Assembly: GCA_964236535.1 (NCBI GenBank)
Contig: CAXSEF010000081.1
Span: forward strand, 1-15,232
Source: CAXSEF01 sp964236535
Lineage (GTDB): Bacteria > Pseudomonadota > Alphaproteobacteria > Acetobacterales > Acetobacteraceae
DNA length: 15,232 nucleotides
Direction of reading: 5' to 3'
In this document: one piece after another, positions 7,281 to 14,462 of the stretch
Layout of the letters: each line of letters opens with the position of its first letter
Position numbering within the stretch: the first letter of the stretch is position 1
Program-made: the position numbers and the translations under genes
Notes under the pieces: generated by a model
Database searches by the model: none
Seen by the model: only the letters and a program-made list of their open reading frames with translations
What the model was told of the DNA's origin: nothing

Positions 7281-7351
7281 GGTCCGGGAGCTCAGCTCCC
7301 GCGGGTCCCCGCCTTCAGGCAGGGGGCAGCGCCCTGGCCTTGCTTTCCTCG
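7281..7351 (-). repeat. Half copy of the mosaic repeat (L end) before mop
   Basis: GGTCCGGGAGC-TCA-GCTCCCG forms a 7-bp stem (7285-7291 with 7295-7301). It is followed at 7326-7346 by GCAGCGCCCTGGCCTTGC, then TTTCCTC. The last part is almost the same as 7986-8004 before the leuA leader and is the reverse of the L end of full copies (CAAGGCCGGGC..GCCC). No R hairpin directly adjoins it. Confidence 0.55.
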
Positions 7352-7377
7352 TCCTTCCTCAACCAAGGCATCCCACC

Positions 7378-7581
7378 ATGAAGCTCAGCGCCCGCAACCA
7401 GATCGCCGGCAAGATCACCTCGGTCGTGCGCGGCCAGACCACCGGCCACGTCCACATCGATATCGGCGGCACGACGATCCACGCGTCGATCACCAACGAG
7501 GCGATCGACGACCTCGACCTCAAGGTCGGCGACGCGGCGACCGCGATCATCAAGTCGTCCGACGTCATCGTCGCGAAGTAG
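7378..7581 (+). CDS. mop: Mop-type molybdate-binding protein (molbindin)
   Basis: A 67-residue protein that is essentially one Mop/TOBE domain. Molbindins bind molybdate (or tungstate) as oligomers and are thought to store or buffer it for molybdenum-cofactor enzymes. The start MKLSARNQIAGKITSV, the central HVHIDIGGTTIHASITNEAI and the end LKVGDAATAIIKSSDVIV follow the family closely, and the length equals the 67-70 residue single-domain members. The start at 7378 is fixed by this match; AAGG lies about 10 bases upstream. No modABC transport genes or molybdoenzyme genes are near, so it is an orphan here. The stop is followed after 13 bases by the R hairpin of copy D. Confidence 0.93.
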   Translation: MKLSARNQIAGKITSVVRGQTTGHVHIDIGGTTIHASITNEAIDDLDLKVGDAATAIIKSSDVIVAK

Positions 7582-7586
7582 GCGGC

Positions 7587-7650
7587 GAGGAAGGCCGGAG
7601 GCTCCGCCTCTGGACTCCGCCGGGGGCTGAGCCCCGGACCCGCACACGAA
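7587..7650 (-). repeat. Mosaic repeat, copy D (R end plus short module)
   Basis: The R hairpin CCGGAGGCTCCGCCTCTGG is at 7595-7613, 13 bases past the mop stop. After GACTCCGCC comes a GGGGCTGAGCCCC hairpin and GGACCCGCACACGAA, the same module as at 2236-2262. The central palindrome of the full copies is missing. Confidence 0.75.
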
Positions 7651-7838
7651 AGCGGCGGCCGTCCCGGCGTCCGGGGCGTTGACGCCGGACAGGCGGCTGG
7701 CATCCTGCTGCCGGGCCCGTGCAGCCCGCCGCTCGCACCCTCCCGGGTATGGTGAAGGCACGGATCTGAGCGGTCCGACCCCTTGCACGGGCGATCCGTC
7801 GGCAACGCGAGCCCCGACCCTCCTCGCGAGATCGCCCG
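7651..7838 (+). other. Gene-free stretch with nested inverted repeats
   Basis: AGCGGCGG (7651-7658) pairs with CCGCCGCT (7726-7733), enclosing GTCCGG/CCGGAC (7669-7674 with 7685-7690). A second fold has CGGGCGATC (7788-7796) pairing with GATCGCCCG (7830-7838), enclosing CGCGAG/CTCGCG (7806-7811 with 7823-7828). The second fold ends two bases before AGGAGG. These helices are perfect, but in GC-rich DNA helices of 8-9 bp can arise by chance. They could be a structured 5' leader or a small RNA; I recognise no known class. Confidence 0.3.
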
Positions 7839-7854
7839 GCAGGAGGATTAGGCC

Positions 7855-7947
7855 ATGCACAGTCTTCTCGACGCGAAGAGGATCCAGCATGCTGCCCCAG
7901 CCCACGAACCTGGACTTCGCCAGGCCGGCGCCAACCGCCTAAACTGA
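7855..7947 (+). CDS. Possible 30-codon small protein
   Basis: An ATG at 7855 follows AGGAGG (7841-7846) with an ideal 8-base spacing, one of the best ribosome sites in the window. It opens a 30-codon frame (MHSLLDAKRIQ... ending AGANRLN) that stops at 7947. A second ATG in another frame at 7890, with AGAGGA upstream, opens a 17-codon frame. The peptide is hydrophilic, has no membrane segment, and matches nothing I recognise. It sits between mop and the leuA leader, just after the inverted-repeat structure at 7788-7838. It may be a real small protein, a leader peptide or a gene remnant. Confidence 0.3.
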   Translation: MHSLLDAKRIQHAAPAHEPGLRQAGANRLN

Positions 7948-7962
7948 GGCCGGTCCAGGGGC

Positions 7963-8005
7963 GGCGCGCCCCTGGCGGGTCCGGGCAGCGCCCGGCCTTG
8001 CTTTC
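7963..8005 (-). repeat. Half copy of the mosaic repeat (L end) before the leuA leader
   Basis: CCCCTGGCGGGTCCGGGC, then AGCGCCCGGCCTTGCTTTC, is the reverse of the L end of full copies (CAAGGCCGGGC..GCCCGGACCCG). With copy D it brackets the mop-leuA intergenic region: R end beside the mop stop, L end beside the leuA leader promoter. Confidence 0.6.
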
Positions 8006-8022
8006 TTGACCCGCCCGTCGGC

Positions 8023-8051
8023 TTGCCACCGCCGCACCCCGCGCCTAGTGT
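8023..8051 (+). promoter_or_regulatory. Putative sigma-70 promoter of the leader peptide and leuA
   Basis: TTGCCA (8023-8028) and TAGTGT (8046-8051) are spaced by 17 bases, close to TTGACA/TATAAT. Transcription would start near 8058, leaving about 19 bases before the leader ATG at 8077. Confidence 0.45.
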
Positions 8052-8076
8052 CCGCTGCATGTTCGGCGGTGCCCCC

Positions 8077-8187
8077 ATGTTCCTGTGTCTTGCGCGCACC
8101 ATGCTGCGGTTCCGCCTGCTCGCCTTCATTGGCGGCGCGTTTGTCACTGGCGGCCGGCTGCTCCTGCTTCGACTTAGTCGCCCCTGA
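8077..8187 (+). CDS. leuL: Leucine-rich leader peptide of leuA (attenuation peptide)
   Basis: A 36-codon frame ending 87 bases before leuA. Ten of its 36 residues are leucine, and the end reads GRLLLLRLSRP: leucine codons CTG CTC CTG CTT (8158-8169), one Arg codon, CTT (8173-8175), then a stop at 8185-8187. A run of the end-product amino acid just before the stop, upstream of the first enzyme of that pathway, is the hallmark of ribosome-mediated attenuation, as in enterobacterial leuL. An in-frame ATG at 8059 would add six residues but lies at the predicted transcript start, so I prefer 8077; an ATG at 8101 would give 28 residues. No good Shine-Dalgarno is seen (GGCGGTG at 8065-8071 is the best). 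The peptide itself is expected to have no enzymatic job. Confidence 0.7.
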   Translation: MFLCLARTMLRFRLLAFIGGAFVTGGRLLLLRLSRP

Positions 8188-8241
8188 GCGCAGCGCCGGG
8201 CCTGTAGTCGTGCCGGCATCGCTCAGGGGTCCCGCCTGGGC
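8181..8241 (+). promoter_or_regulatory. Attenuator: two mutually exclusive hairpins between leader and leuA
   Basis: Hairpin 1 pairs CCCCTGAGCG (8181-8190, containing the leader stop) perfectly with CGCTCAGGGG (8220-8229), with GCCGG/CCGGC inside (8195-8199 with 8213-8217). Hairpin 2 pairs GCTCAGG (8221-8227) with CCTGGGC (8235-8241, one G-U pair). Both need the same bases, 8221-8227. A ribosome stalled on the leucine codons would leave hairpin 1 free to form. A ribosome reaching the stop codon would cover its left arm and allow hairpin 2. No T-run follows hairpin 2, so the terminator would be non-canonical, or the control could act on translation. Confidence 0.55.
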
Positions 8242-8274
8242 TGCTCCCGTCACGATCCGACAAGGCCTGCGCCA

Positions 8275-9855
<1,581 letters not shown>

Positions 9856-9867
9856 ACGCAAGCGAGA

Positions 9868-9935
9868 AAGGCCAGAGGCTCCGCCCCTGGACTCCGGCAA
9901 AGGCCGGGCCTTTGCAATCCGCTTTGCAGGTTTCC
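9868..9935 (-). repeat. Mosaic repeat, copy E (short form)
   Basis: The R hairpin CCAGAGGCTCCGCCCCTGG (one mismatch) is at 9872-9890, 17 bases past the leuA stop. Then come ACTCCGGCAAAGGCC, GGGCCTTTGCAATCCGC, then a degenerate tail. Together with the oppositely oriented copy F it fills the 331-base gap between the convergent leuA and receiver genes; nothing else is seen there. Confidence 0.75.
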
Positions 9936-9948
9936 TGCCGCTCCGGGT

Positions 9949-10123
9949 CGGCCGTTGCGCGTCGGGGTGATCAGGGTCCGGGAGATTGCGGGCGGGGCCG
10001 TCGGTAACCTTGCGCGGGCTGCGCCCGGACTTGTCAGAAGCCTCTGGAAGCCCCTTCCTCAAGCATGGGGATTCTCAAGGCTTGGCCCTGAGCGGAGTCC
10101 AGAGGCAGAGCCTCTGGCCTTGC
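9949..10123 (+). repeat. Mosaic repeat, copy F
   Basis: It starts with traces of the flanking module (GGCCGTTGCG, then GGGGCCGTCGGTAACCTTGC as in copy A). It continues through the L hairpin GCGGGCTGCGCCCGGAC, the centre (AAGCCTCTGGAAGCCCC, GGGATTCTCAAGGC) and the R hairpin CCAGAGGCAGAGCCTCTGG at 10099-10117, ending GGCCTTGCC. The R hairpin faces the stop of the receiver gene, 69 bases away. Confidence 0.8.
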
Positions 10124-10186
10124 CTGCGTCGCCGGCCACGCTCAAGGCCTGCTGGCACGAGACGCGAGCCTTGCCTTCGCTGGACG

Positions 10187-10603
10187 TCAGGGATCGCGGC
10201 TGCCTCTTGCCAGCGCCCCCACCACCCGCGCCAGCATGGCGAGCCGGAACGGCTTGGCGAGCACCTCGGTCCGCGGCGCCAGCGCCGTCTCGCCCAGGCC
10301 CTGGGTGTCGCCGGTGATGAACAGCACCGGCAGCCCCGGCCAGGCGTCGCGCAGCCGTGCCGCGAGCTGCAGCCCGTCCAGCCCGCCCGGCAGGCGCAGG
10401 TCGGTGACCAGGAGATCCGGCCGCGCGCCCTGCGCCAGCAGCGCCAGGGCTGCCGGGGCGTCCGCCGCCTTGATCACCGTGTAGCCCAGGTCGACCAGCG
10501 CCTCGGCCATCGTCTCGCGCAGCAGCGCCTCGTCGTCGACCAGCAGCACGAGCACCCCGTCGCCGGTTCGCCGCTCGCCCGCCGCGCCGGGCCGGGTCGT
10601 CAT
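10187..10603 (-). CDS. Stand-alone response-regulator receiver protein
   Basis: A 138-residue cytoplasmic protein that is almost entirely one CheY-like receiver domain. The phosphorylation site residues are all present: acidic pair D23-D24 (LLVDDEALL), phospho-acceptor D68 (VTDLRLPGG), T97 (FITGD) and K117-P118 (AKPF). No output domain follows. The first 15 residues are polar and probably disordered. The start at 10603 is chosen because the domain begins soon after it, with GGACGGA upstream; the longer frame adds a non-homologous Arg-rich stretch. Such FixJ/CpdR-type single receivers often pair with hybrid histidine kinases, but none is in the window. It is divergent from the SDR gene across 209 bases. 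Its partner and role are unknown. Confidence 0.9.
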   Translation of the reverse strand: MTTRPGAAGERRTGDGVLVLLVDDEALLRETMAEALVDLGYTVIKAADAPAALALLAQGARPDLLVTDLRLPGGLDGLQLAARLRDAWPGLPVLFITGDTQGLGETALAPRTEVLAKPFRLAMLARVVGALARGSRDP

Positions 10604-10687
10604 CGTTCCGTCCGCATGCCAGCCACCTTGCCCGACCACCCGACTCGGCTTCCGGCCCAAATCCGTGCCGGCGGCAGGGGTGCCGGG

Positions 10688-10713
10688 AAACCTTGCTCGG
10701 GCAAGCGGTTTTT
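10688..10713 (+). terminator. Hairpin with T-run between receiver and SDR genes
   Basis: AAACC-TTGC (10688-10696) can pair with GCAA-GC-GGTTT (10701-10711, two-base bulge) around the loop TCGG, and five T's lie at 10709-10713. It looks like an intrinsic terminator on the plus strand, yet it lies in a divergent intergenic region 100 bases before the SDR start. It may stop transcription arriving from leuA or act in the SDR leader. Confidence 0.35.
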
Positions 10714-10812
10714 CACGCGGCAGGCCGTGCGCGGGCGGCCCGCACCGCGCCGCGCCGGCAACACCTGCCCGGCGGCGTGGTCGTGTCGCACCCCCTGCAG
10801 CAGAGGATTGCC

Positions 10813-11826
10813 ATGGCACAGACCACACGGCCGGGCGTGGTGGCGATCACCGGCGGCTCGTCCGGGATCGGCCGCGCGGCCGCCAGCCTGTTCGCCCGCA
10901 GGGGCTGGCGCGTCGCCATCATCGCCCGCGGCGCCCCGGGCCTGGAGGCGGCGCGCACCGCCATCGCCGCCGACAGCAGCGCCGGCCGCGTCATCGCCGT
11001 CGCGGCCGACGTCAGCGACGCCGCGGCGCTGCGCGACGCCGCCGTCGCCGTGGTCGCCCAGCTCGGCCCGATCGACGTCTGGGTGAACAACGCCGCGGTC
11101 GGCGTGTTCGCGCCGTTCACCGCGATGTCGGACGCCGAGTTCCGCCGCGTCACCGACGTGGACTACCTCGGCACCGTCAACGGCACCCGCGTCGCCCTGC
11201 AGCACATGCGGCCACGCGGCCGCGGCGTCGTCATCAACGTCGGCTCCGCCCTCGCCTATCGCGGGGTGCCGCTGCAGTCCGCCTACTGCGCGGCGAAGTT
11301 CGCGATCCGCGGCTTCACCGAGGCGGTGCGCGCCGAGCTGATCGGCGAGAACAGCGGCGTCCGCCTCACCATGGTCCATCCGCCCAGCGTCAACACCCCG
11401 TTCTACAGCCACGCCACCTCGCACGCCGCGGGCCTGCCCCGTCCGCCGCCGCCGATCTACCAGCCCGAGATCATCGCCGACGCCATCCACTTCGCCGCCA
11501 CCCACCGGCGCCGCGACGTCCTGGTCGGCGGGCAGACCGTGCAGACCGCGCTGCTCAGCAGCCTGGCGCCCGGCCTGATGGATTTCCTCGCCGGCAAGAT
11601 CGCCCCGCTCGCCCAGACCTCGCACAACCCGGCGATCGCCGCGGCGCACGACCCGAACCTGTTCACGCCGACGACCCGTGTCTCGCCGGTGCACGGCGCG
11701 TTCGACGCCGAGTCGCTCTCCACCAGTGCGCAGTTCTGGGCGACCAAGCGCCGCAACGCGATCGGCCCGGGGATCGGGGTGATGGCGCTGCTGTTTGCCC
11801 TCGGGCGGCTGCGCGGGCGGCCGTAG
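10813..11826 (+). CDS. Short-chain dehydrogenase/reductase with C-terminal extension
   Basis: A 337-residue NAD(P)-dependent oxidoreductase of the classical SDR family. The cofactor motif is T13-GGSSGIG20, followed by NNAA at 92-95. The catalytic residues are S145 (INVGSALAYRG) with Y158 and K162 (SAYCAAK). About 250 residues form the usual Rossmann fold; the last ~90 (about 245-337, including SLAPGLMDFLAGK and a short hydrophobic end GVMALLFALGRLRGRP) form an extension seen in one SDR subgroup of unknown substrate. The end may touch the membrane. The start at 10813 has AGAGGA at a good distance; upstream codons in frame do not look like SDR. It is divergent from the receiver gene, and its stop is 6 bases from the degenerate R hairpin of copy H. 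Confidence 0.92.
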   Translation: MAQTTRPGVVAITGGSSGIGRAAASLFARRGWRVAIIARGAPGLEAARTAIAADSSAGRVIAVAADVSDAAALRDAAVAVVAQLGPIDVWVNNAAVGVFAPFTAMSDAEFRRVTDVDYLGTVNGTRVALQHMRPRGRGVVINVGSALAYRGVPLQSAYCAAKFAIRGFTEAVRAELIGENSGVRLTMVHPPSVNTPFYSHATSHAAGLPRPPPPIYQPEIIADAIHFAATHRRRDVLVGGQTVQTALLSSLAPGLMDFLAGKIAPLAQTSHNPAIAAAHDPNLFTPTTRVSPVHGAFDAESLSTSAQFWATKRRNAIGPGIGVMALLFALGRLRGRP

Positions 11827-12002
11827 GAAAGGCCGCAGGCGCCGCTTCTGGGCTGCGCTCAGGGCGAGCCTTGAGCATCCGTTGATGCAGCACGGGAGCG
11901 GACCGCCTCCGGCCTGGACGAGGGTGTTTCGCTGGCGCAAGGCTCGGGTGGTGCGCCCCGGCCATCGGGTTGCGGCCGGAGCGAGCACCCGGTCTTGCAT
12001 GC
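11827..12002 (-). repeat. Mosaic repeat, copy H (degenerate)
   Basis: AAGGCCGCAGGCGCCGCTTCTGG (R hairpin 11833-11851, imperfect) is followed by CTGCGCTCAGGGC and GAGCCTTGAGCATCCGT, which match the reverse of copy F. Then come GGTGTTTCGCTGGCGCAAGG and an end with CGGTCTTGC. It appears to be an old, diverged extended copy. The R part adjoins the SDR stop; the other end reaches the stop of the Gly/Tyr-rich gene. Confidence 0.55.
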
Positions 12003-12019
12003 TGACGGCGGGGTCGGGG

Positions 12020-12352
12020 TCAGTAGTACGGACCGCAGACACCGGGATGGTGGAAGCAGAACAGTCGCCGGCGCTGCCAACCATAGCCGCCATAGCCCGC
12101 GTACCCCGGGCCATAGCCCCGCCCATAGTAGCCCCTCCCGTAGTAGCCCCTCCCGTAGTAGCCACGTCCGCCGTAGCCCCGCCCGACGAAGCCGTGTCCG
12201 CGGAACCCCCGCCCGCCGAACCCATGCCCGCCGCCGGCCGGGCCGCCGCGCACCAGCTCGACGCCGGGCGCCGGCGCCGACCAGGAGGGCGCGCCTGCCA
12301 CCAGGATCGTGCACGCCGCGACCACGCCCAGGAACCGACCCATGAGACCCAT
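12020..12352 (-). CDS. Secreted glycine/tyrosine-rich repeat protein
   Basis: A 110-residue protein with a clear signal peptide: MGLMGRFLGVVAACTILVAG, cleavage expected after PSWSA. The mature part begins APAPGVELVRGG and then becomes glycine-rich, with HGFGGRGF, GRGYGGRGYY and tandem YYGRG units, followed by YGPGYAGYGGYGWQRRR and an end with two cysteines (LFCFHHPGVCGPYY). The codon pattern for the signal peptide and the steady reading of the repeats in this frame support a real gene. The start could instead be the ATG at 12343, three codons on; no ribosome site decides. Similar short Gly-rich exported proteins are common in alphaproteobacteria and are uncharacterised. The two Cys may form a disulfide. 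Function unknown. Confidence 0.7.
   Translation of the reverse strand: MGLMGRFLGVVAACTILVAGAPSWSAPAPGVELVRGGPAGGGHGFGGRGFRGHGFVGRGYGGRGYYGRGYYGRGYYGRGYGPGYAGYGGYGWQRRRLFCFHHPGVCGPYY
12126..12170 (-). repeat. 15-bp tandem repeat inside the Gly/Tyr-rich gene
   Basis: TAGTAGCCCCTCCCG occurs at 12126-12140 and 12141-12155, with a diverged third copy at 12156-12170. On the coding strand each unit encodes five residues of the GRGYY type. Exact DNA identity between two units indicates recent duplication or slippage. Confidence 0.85.
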
Positions 12353-12413
12353 CGCCTGTTGGAACAGCCCAAGCGTCCGGGCGCCACCGCGGTTCCCGCC
12401 GTGACCGGTCGGC

Positions 12414-12563
12414 CAAGCGAGGCCAGGGGCTCTGCCTCCGGACGCAGCCATCGGCCAGGCGCCTGGAATCCTTATGCCTGAAGGAAGGGTTTCCGAAGGC
12501 CCCGGGTCCTTGGCGGAGGGAGAGACCGGCCCTTCATGCAGGTCTCAGCCTGGCACCCCCGGG
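12414..12563 (-). repeat. Mosaic repeat, copy I, at the edge of the assembly gap
   Basis: GGCCAGGGGCTCTGCCTCCGG (R hairpin about 12422-12440), then CCTGGAATCCTTATGCC, GGGTTTCCGAAGGCC and CTTGGCGGAGGGAGAGACCGG align with a reversed copy G. Its last 55 bases (12509-12563) recur after the gap. The R end here points away from the MFS stop, against the trend of the other copies. Bases 12353-12413 show nothing further. Confidence 0.65.
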
Positions 12564-12663
12564 NNNNNNNNNNNNNNNNNNNNNNNNNNNNNNNNNNNNN
12601 NNNNNNNNNNNNNNNNNNNNNNNNNNNNNNNNNNNNNNNNNNNNNNNNNNNNNNNNNNNNNNN
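12564..12663. other. Assembly gap, 100 N
   Basis: Exactly 100 N bases, a customary placeholder for a scaffold join of unknown length. It does not interrupt any supported gene. Confidence 0.97.
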
Positions 12664-12718
12664 CTTGGCGGAGGGAGAGACCGGCCCTTCATGCAGGTCT
12701 CAGCCTGGCACCCCCGGG
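12664..12718 (+). repeat. 55-base direct duplicate of 12509-12563 across the gap
   Basis: The 55 bases after the gap are identical to the 55 bases before it: CTTGGCGGAGGGAGAGACC through to GGCACCCCCGGG. The segment contains part of repeat copy I and the last codons and stop of the MFS gene. It is most simply an overlap of contig ends left in place when the scaffold was joined. Confidence 0.9.
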
Positions 12719-14097
12719 CGGCGCAGCCGGGTGGCGCTCAGCCCCGCGGCGAGGAACGCCGTTGCCGCCGCCAGCGCGAGGCAGGTCCGGGTCGCCCCCG
12801 CGCCCACCAGCCCGAAGGTGAGCGCCACCAGCATCGCGCCGACGGTCTGCCCCAGCAGCCGCGCCACCGAGATCATCCCCGAGGCGCTCCCGGTGCGCGA
12901 CGCCGGCGCCGCGATCAGCATCGCGCGGTTGTTCGGCGGCTGCAGCAGCCCGAACCCCGCGCCGGCCAGCCCGATCCGCCAGGCGATGTCGAGGTCGCCG
13001 GGGGCGTGCGGCATCAGGCGCAGGGCGACGAAGCCGCAGCCGGCCACCGCCAGCCCCGCGGAGGACAGCAGCCCCGCCGGGTAGCGGTCCGCGAGCCGTC
13101 CGACCAGCGGCGCCACGGCGACGATGGCCAGCGGCCACGGCGTCATCAGCAGCCCGGTGGCGACCGCGGTGCGTCCCAGCGCCTGCTCCAGGTGGAACGG
13201 CATGGCGATGATGAAGAAGTTGGACGCCACGAAGCCGAGGAAGCCGACCGCGAAGGCGAGGCGGAAGTCCGGCAGGCCGAGCAGGTCGATCGGCAGCAGC
13301 GGGTCGGTGCGCCCGAGCTGGCGCCGCACCAGCACCACCAGGCCCGCGGCGCCGGCGACCAGCAGGCCGCCGCCCAGCGTGCCGCCGTCGCTGTGCGCGA
13401 GGCTGTCGCCGCCCACGATCAGCGCCCCGAACGCGGCCGCGTTCAGGCCCGCACTGGTCCAGTCCAGCGCGCCGCCGCCGAGCGGGGTGCGCGGCAGCGA
13501 GGTGGCCGCGAAGGCGAACGCCACGCCGCCGAGCGGCAGGTTGATCAGGAACAGCCACGGCCAGCCGGCCACCGACAGCACCGCCGACGCGACGGTCGGG
13601 CCCAGCGCCACGCCCATCGCCACCACGACGCCGTTCACCGCGATGCCGCGCCCCAACTCGTTCGGCGGGTAGATGAAGCGCACCAGTGCGGCGTTGACGC
13701 TCATGATGCAGGCGCCGCCGAAGCCCTGCAGCGCTCGCGCCGCCGCCAGCTCGGGCAGGTTCGTCGAGCCGGCGCACAGCACCGAGGCGACCACGAACAG
13801 CGCCAGGCCGATCTGGCACATGCGCGAGTAGCCCCAGCGCTCGCCGAGTGCGGCCATCGGCAGCAGGGAGACCACGCTCGCCAGCTGGTAGGCGTTGATC
13901 ACCCAGATCGACGCCGACGCGCTGGTGTGGATGTCGGCGGCGATCGTCGGCAGGGCGACGTTGGCGACCGCGTAGTCGAGCGTCGACAGCAGCACGCTGA
14001 GCGAGACCACGAACATCGCCCGCCAGCGGGCCGGGCCGTGCAGGCCGCTGTCCGCGGGCACGGGCGAGGCGAGCAGGGGAGCGGGGGCGCGGGCCAT
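12700..14097 (-). CDS. MFS multidrug efflux transporter, DHA2 (14-helix) type
   Basis: A 465-residue inner-membrane protein, a probable proton-coupled drug exporter of the EmrB/QacA-Smv group. Motifs seen are L40-D-Y-A-V-A-N-V-A-L-P50 (the DHA2 signature LDxTVxNVALP), GERWGYSRM at 85-93 (motif A), R121 in ARALQGFGG (motif B), and GVALGPTVAS followed by WPWLFLINLPLG (antiporter motif C region, about 162-190). Hydrophobic segments run throughout and fit 14 helices. The start at 14097 is fixed by GGAGGA five bases upstream. A divergent TetR-family gene lies 365 bases away with a 16-bp palindrome between, the usual layout for a regulator and its pump. The last codons and stop fall in the 55-base duplicated segment, but the gene is complete. 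Substrates are unknown. Confidence 0.93.
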   Translation of the reverse strand: MARAPAPLLASPVPADSGLHGPARWRAMFVVSLSVLLSTLDYAVANVALPTIAADIHTSASASIWVINAYQLASVVSLLPMAALGERWGYSRMCQIGLALFVVASVLCAGSTNLPELAAARALQGFGGACIMSVNAALVRFIYPPNELGRGIAVNGVVVAMGVALGPTVASAVLSVAGWPWLFLINLPLGGVAFAFAATSLPRTPLGGGALDWTSAGLNAAAFGALIVGGDSLAHSDGGTLGGGLLVAGAAGLVVLVRRQLGRTDPLLPIDLLGLPDFRLAFAVGFLGFVASNFFIIAMPFHLEQALGRTAVATGLLMTPWPLAIVAVAPLVGRLADRYPAGLLSSAGLAVAGCGFVALRLMPHAPGDLDIAWRIGLAGAGFGLLQPPNNRAMLIAAPASRTGSASGMISVARLLGQTVGAMLVALTFGLVGAGATRTCLALAAATAFLAAGLSATRLRRPGVPG

Positions 14098-14191
14098 CGC
14101 TCCTCCTACCCCAGCGCACCGCTGCCGCGAACCCGGGCGGTAATGTCCGCCAGCTTCGAGAGGGGGGGCGCCTGATACCAGAGGGCCTTGC

Positions 14192-14207
14192 GCCTGACCG
14201 GTCAGGC
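14192..14207. promoter_or_regulatory. 16-bp perfect palindrome, candidate TetR-family operator
   Basis: GCCTGACC-GGTCAGGC is perfectly symmetrical with no spacer. It lies 95 bases before the MFS start and 255 before the TetR start, right beside repeat G. TetR-family dimers usually bind palindromes of about this size in the space between the regulator and its target. A TATCAG-like -10 (on the minus strand, about 14172-14177) lies between it and the MFS start. Binding is inferred, not shown. Confidence 0.45.
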
Positions 14208-14208
14208 A

Positions 14209-14385
14209 GGCAAGGCCGGGCTCCGCCCAGACCCGCCAAAGGCCTTGAGGCCTTTGGAAACCCGTTTGTTAAGCATAGGGATTCCAAAGGCTCGGCCTTT
14301 GGCGGAGTCCAGAGGCAGAGCCTCTGGCCTTGCTTGCCTGGCCGGTATTCGGGTGGAGGGAAAGCCCGGGCTTGCTTCGCCGAGG
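14209..14385 (+). repeat. Mosaic palindromic intergenic repeat, copy G (best-preserved)
   Basis: The cleanest copy. Left end GGCAAGGCC, L hairpin GGGCTCCGCCC, AGACCCGCCAAAGGCC, then GAGGCCTTTGGAAACCC, GTTTGTTAAGCATAGGG, ATTCCAAAGGC, GGCCTTTGGCGGAGTC, the R hairpin CCAGAGGCAGAGCCTCTGG at 14309-14327, and right end GGCCTTGC. Ends and inner arms are inverted repeats of each other, so a single strand folds into a long hairpin. Bases 14340-14385 add the flanking module (GTATTCGGGTGGAGGG, CCCGGGCTTGCTTCG). It separates the TetR and MFS genes and has no gene stop nearby. Confidence 0.85.
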
Positions 14386-14462
14386 GCGAACGGATGCCCG
14401 GCCGGCTTGCCCACATCGCGCGCCCTCGGCCAGAACTCGGCCGACATCACCGGGGCCGCCGC

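Noticed and set aside
8006..8034. TTGACC at 8006 as the leuA -35 box
   Set aside because: No -10-like hexamer lies at 16-18 bases; TTGCCA at 8023 with TAGTGT at 17 bases fits better.
12509..12718. 55-base direct repeats as a target-site duplication or composite element around the gap
   Set aside because: The exact identity, the 100-N placeholder and the position at contig ends make an assembly overlap simpler.
12691..14175. 494-codon plus-strand frame opposite the MFS gene
   Set aside because: It is Arg/Gln/His/Gly-rich without motifs and antisense to a well-supported transporter.
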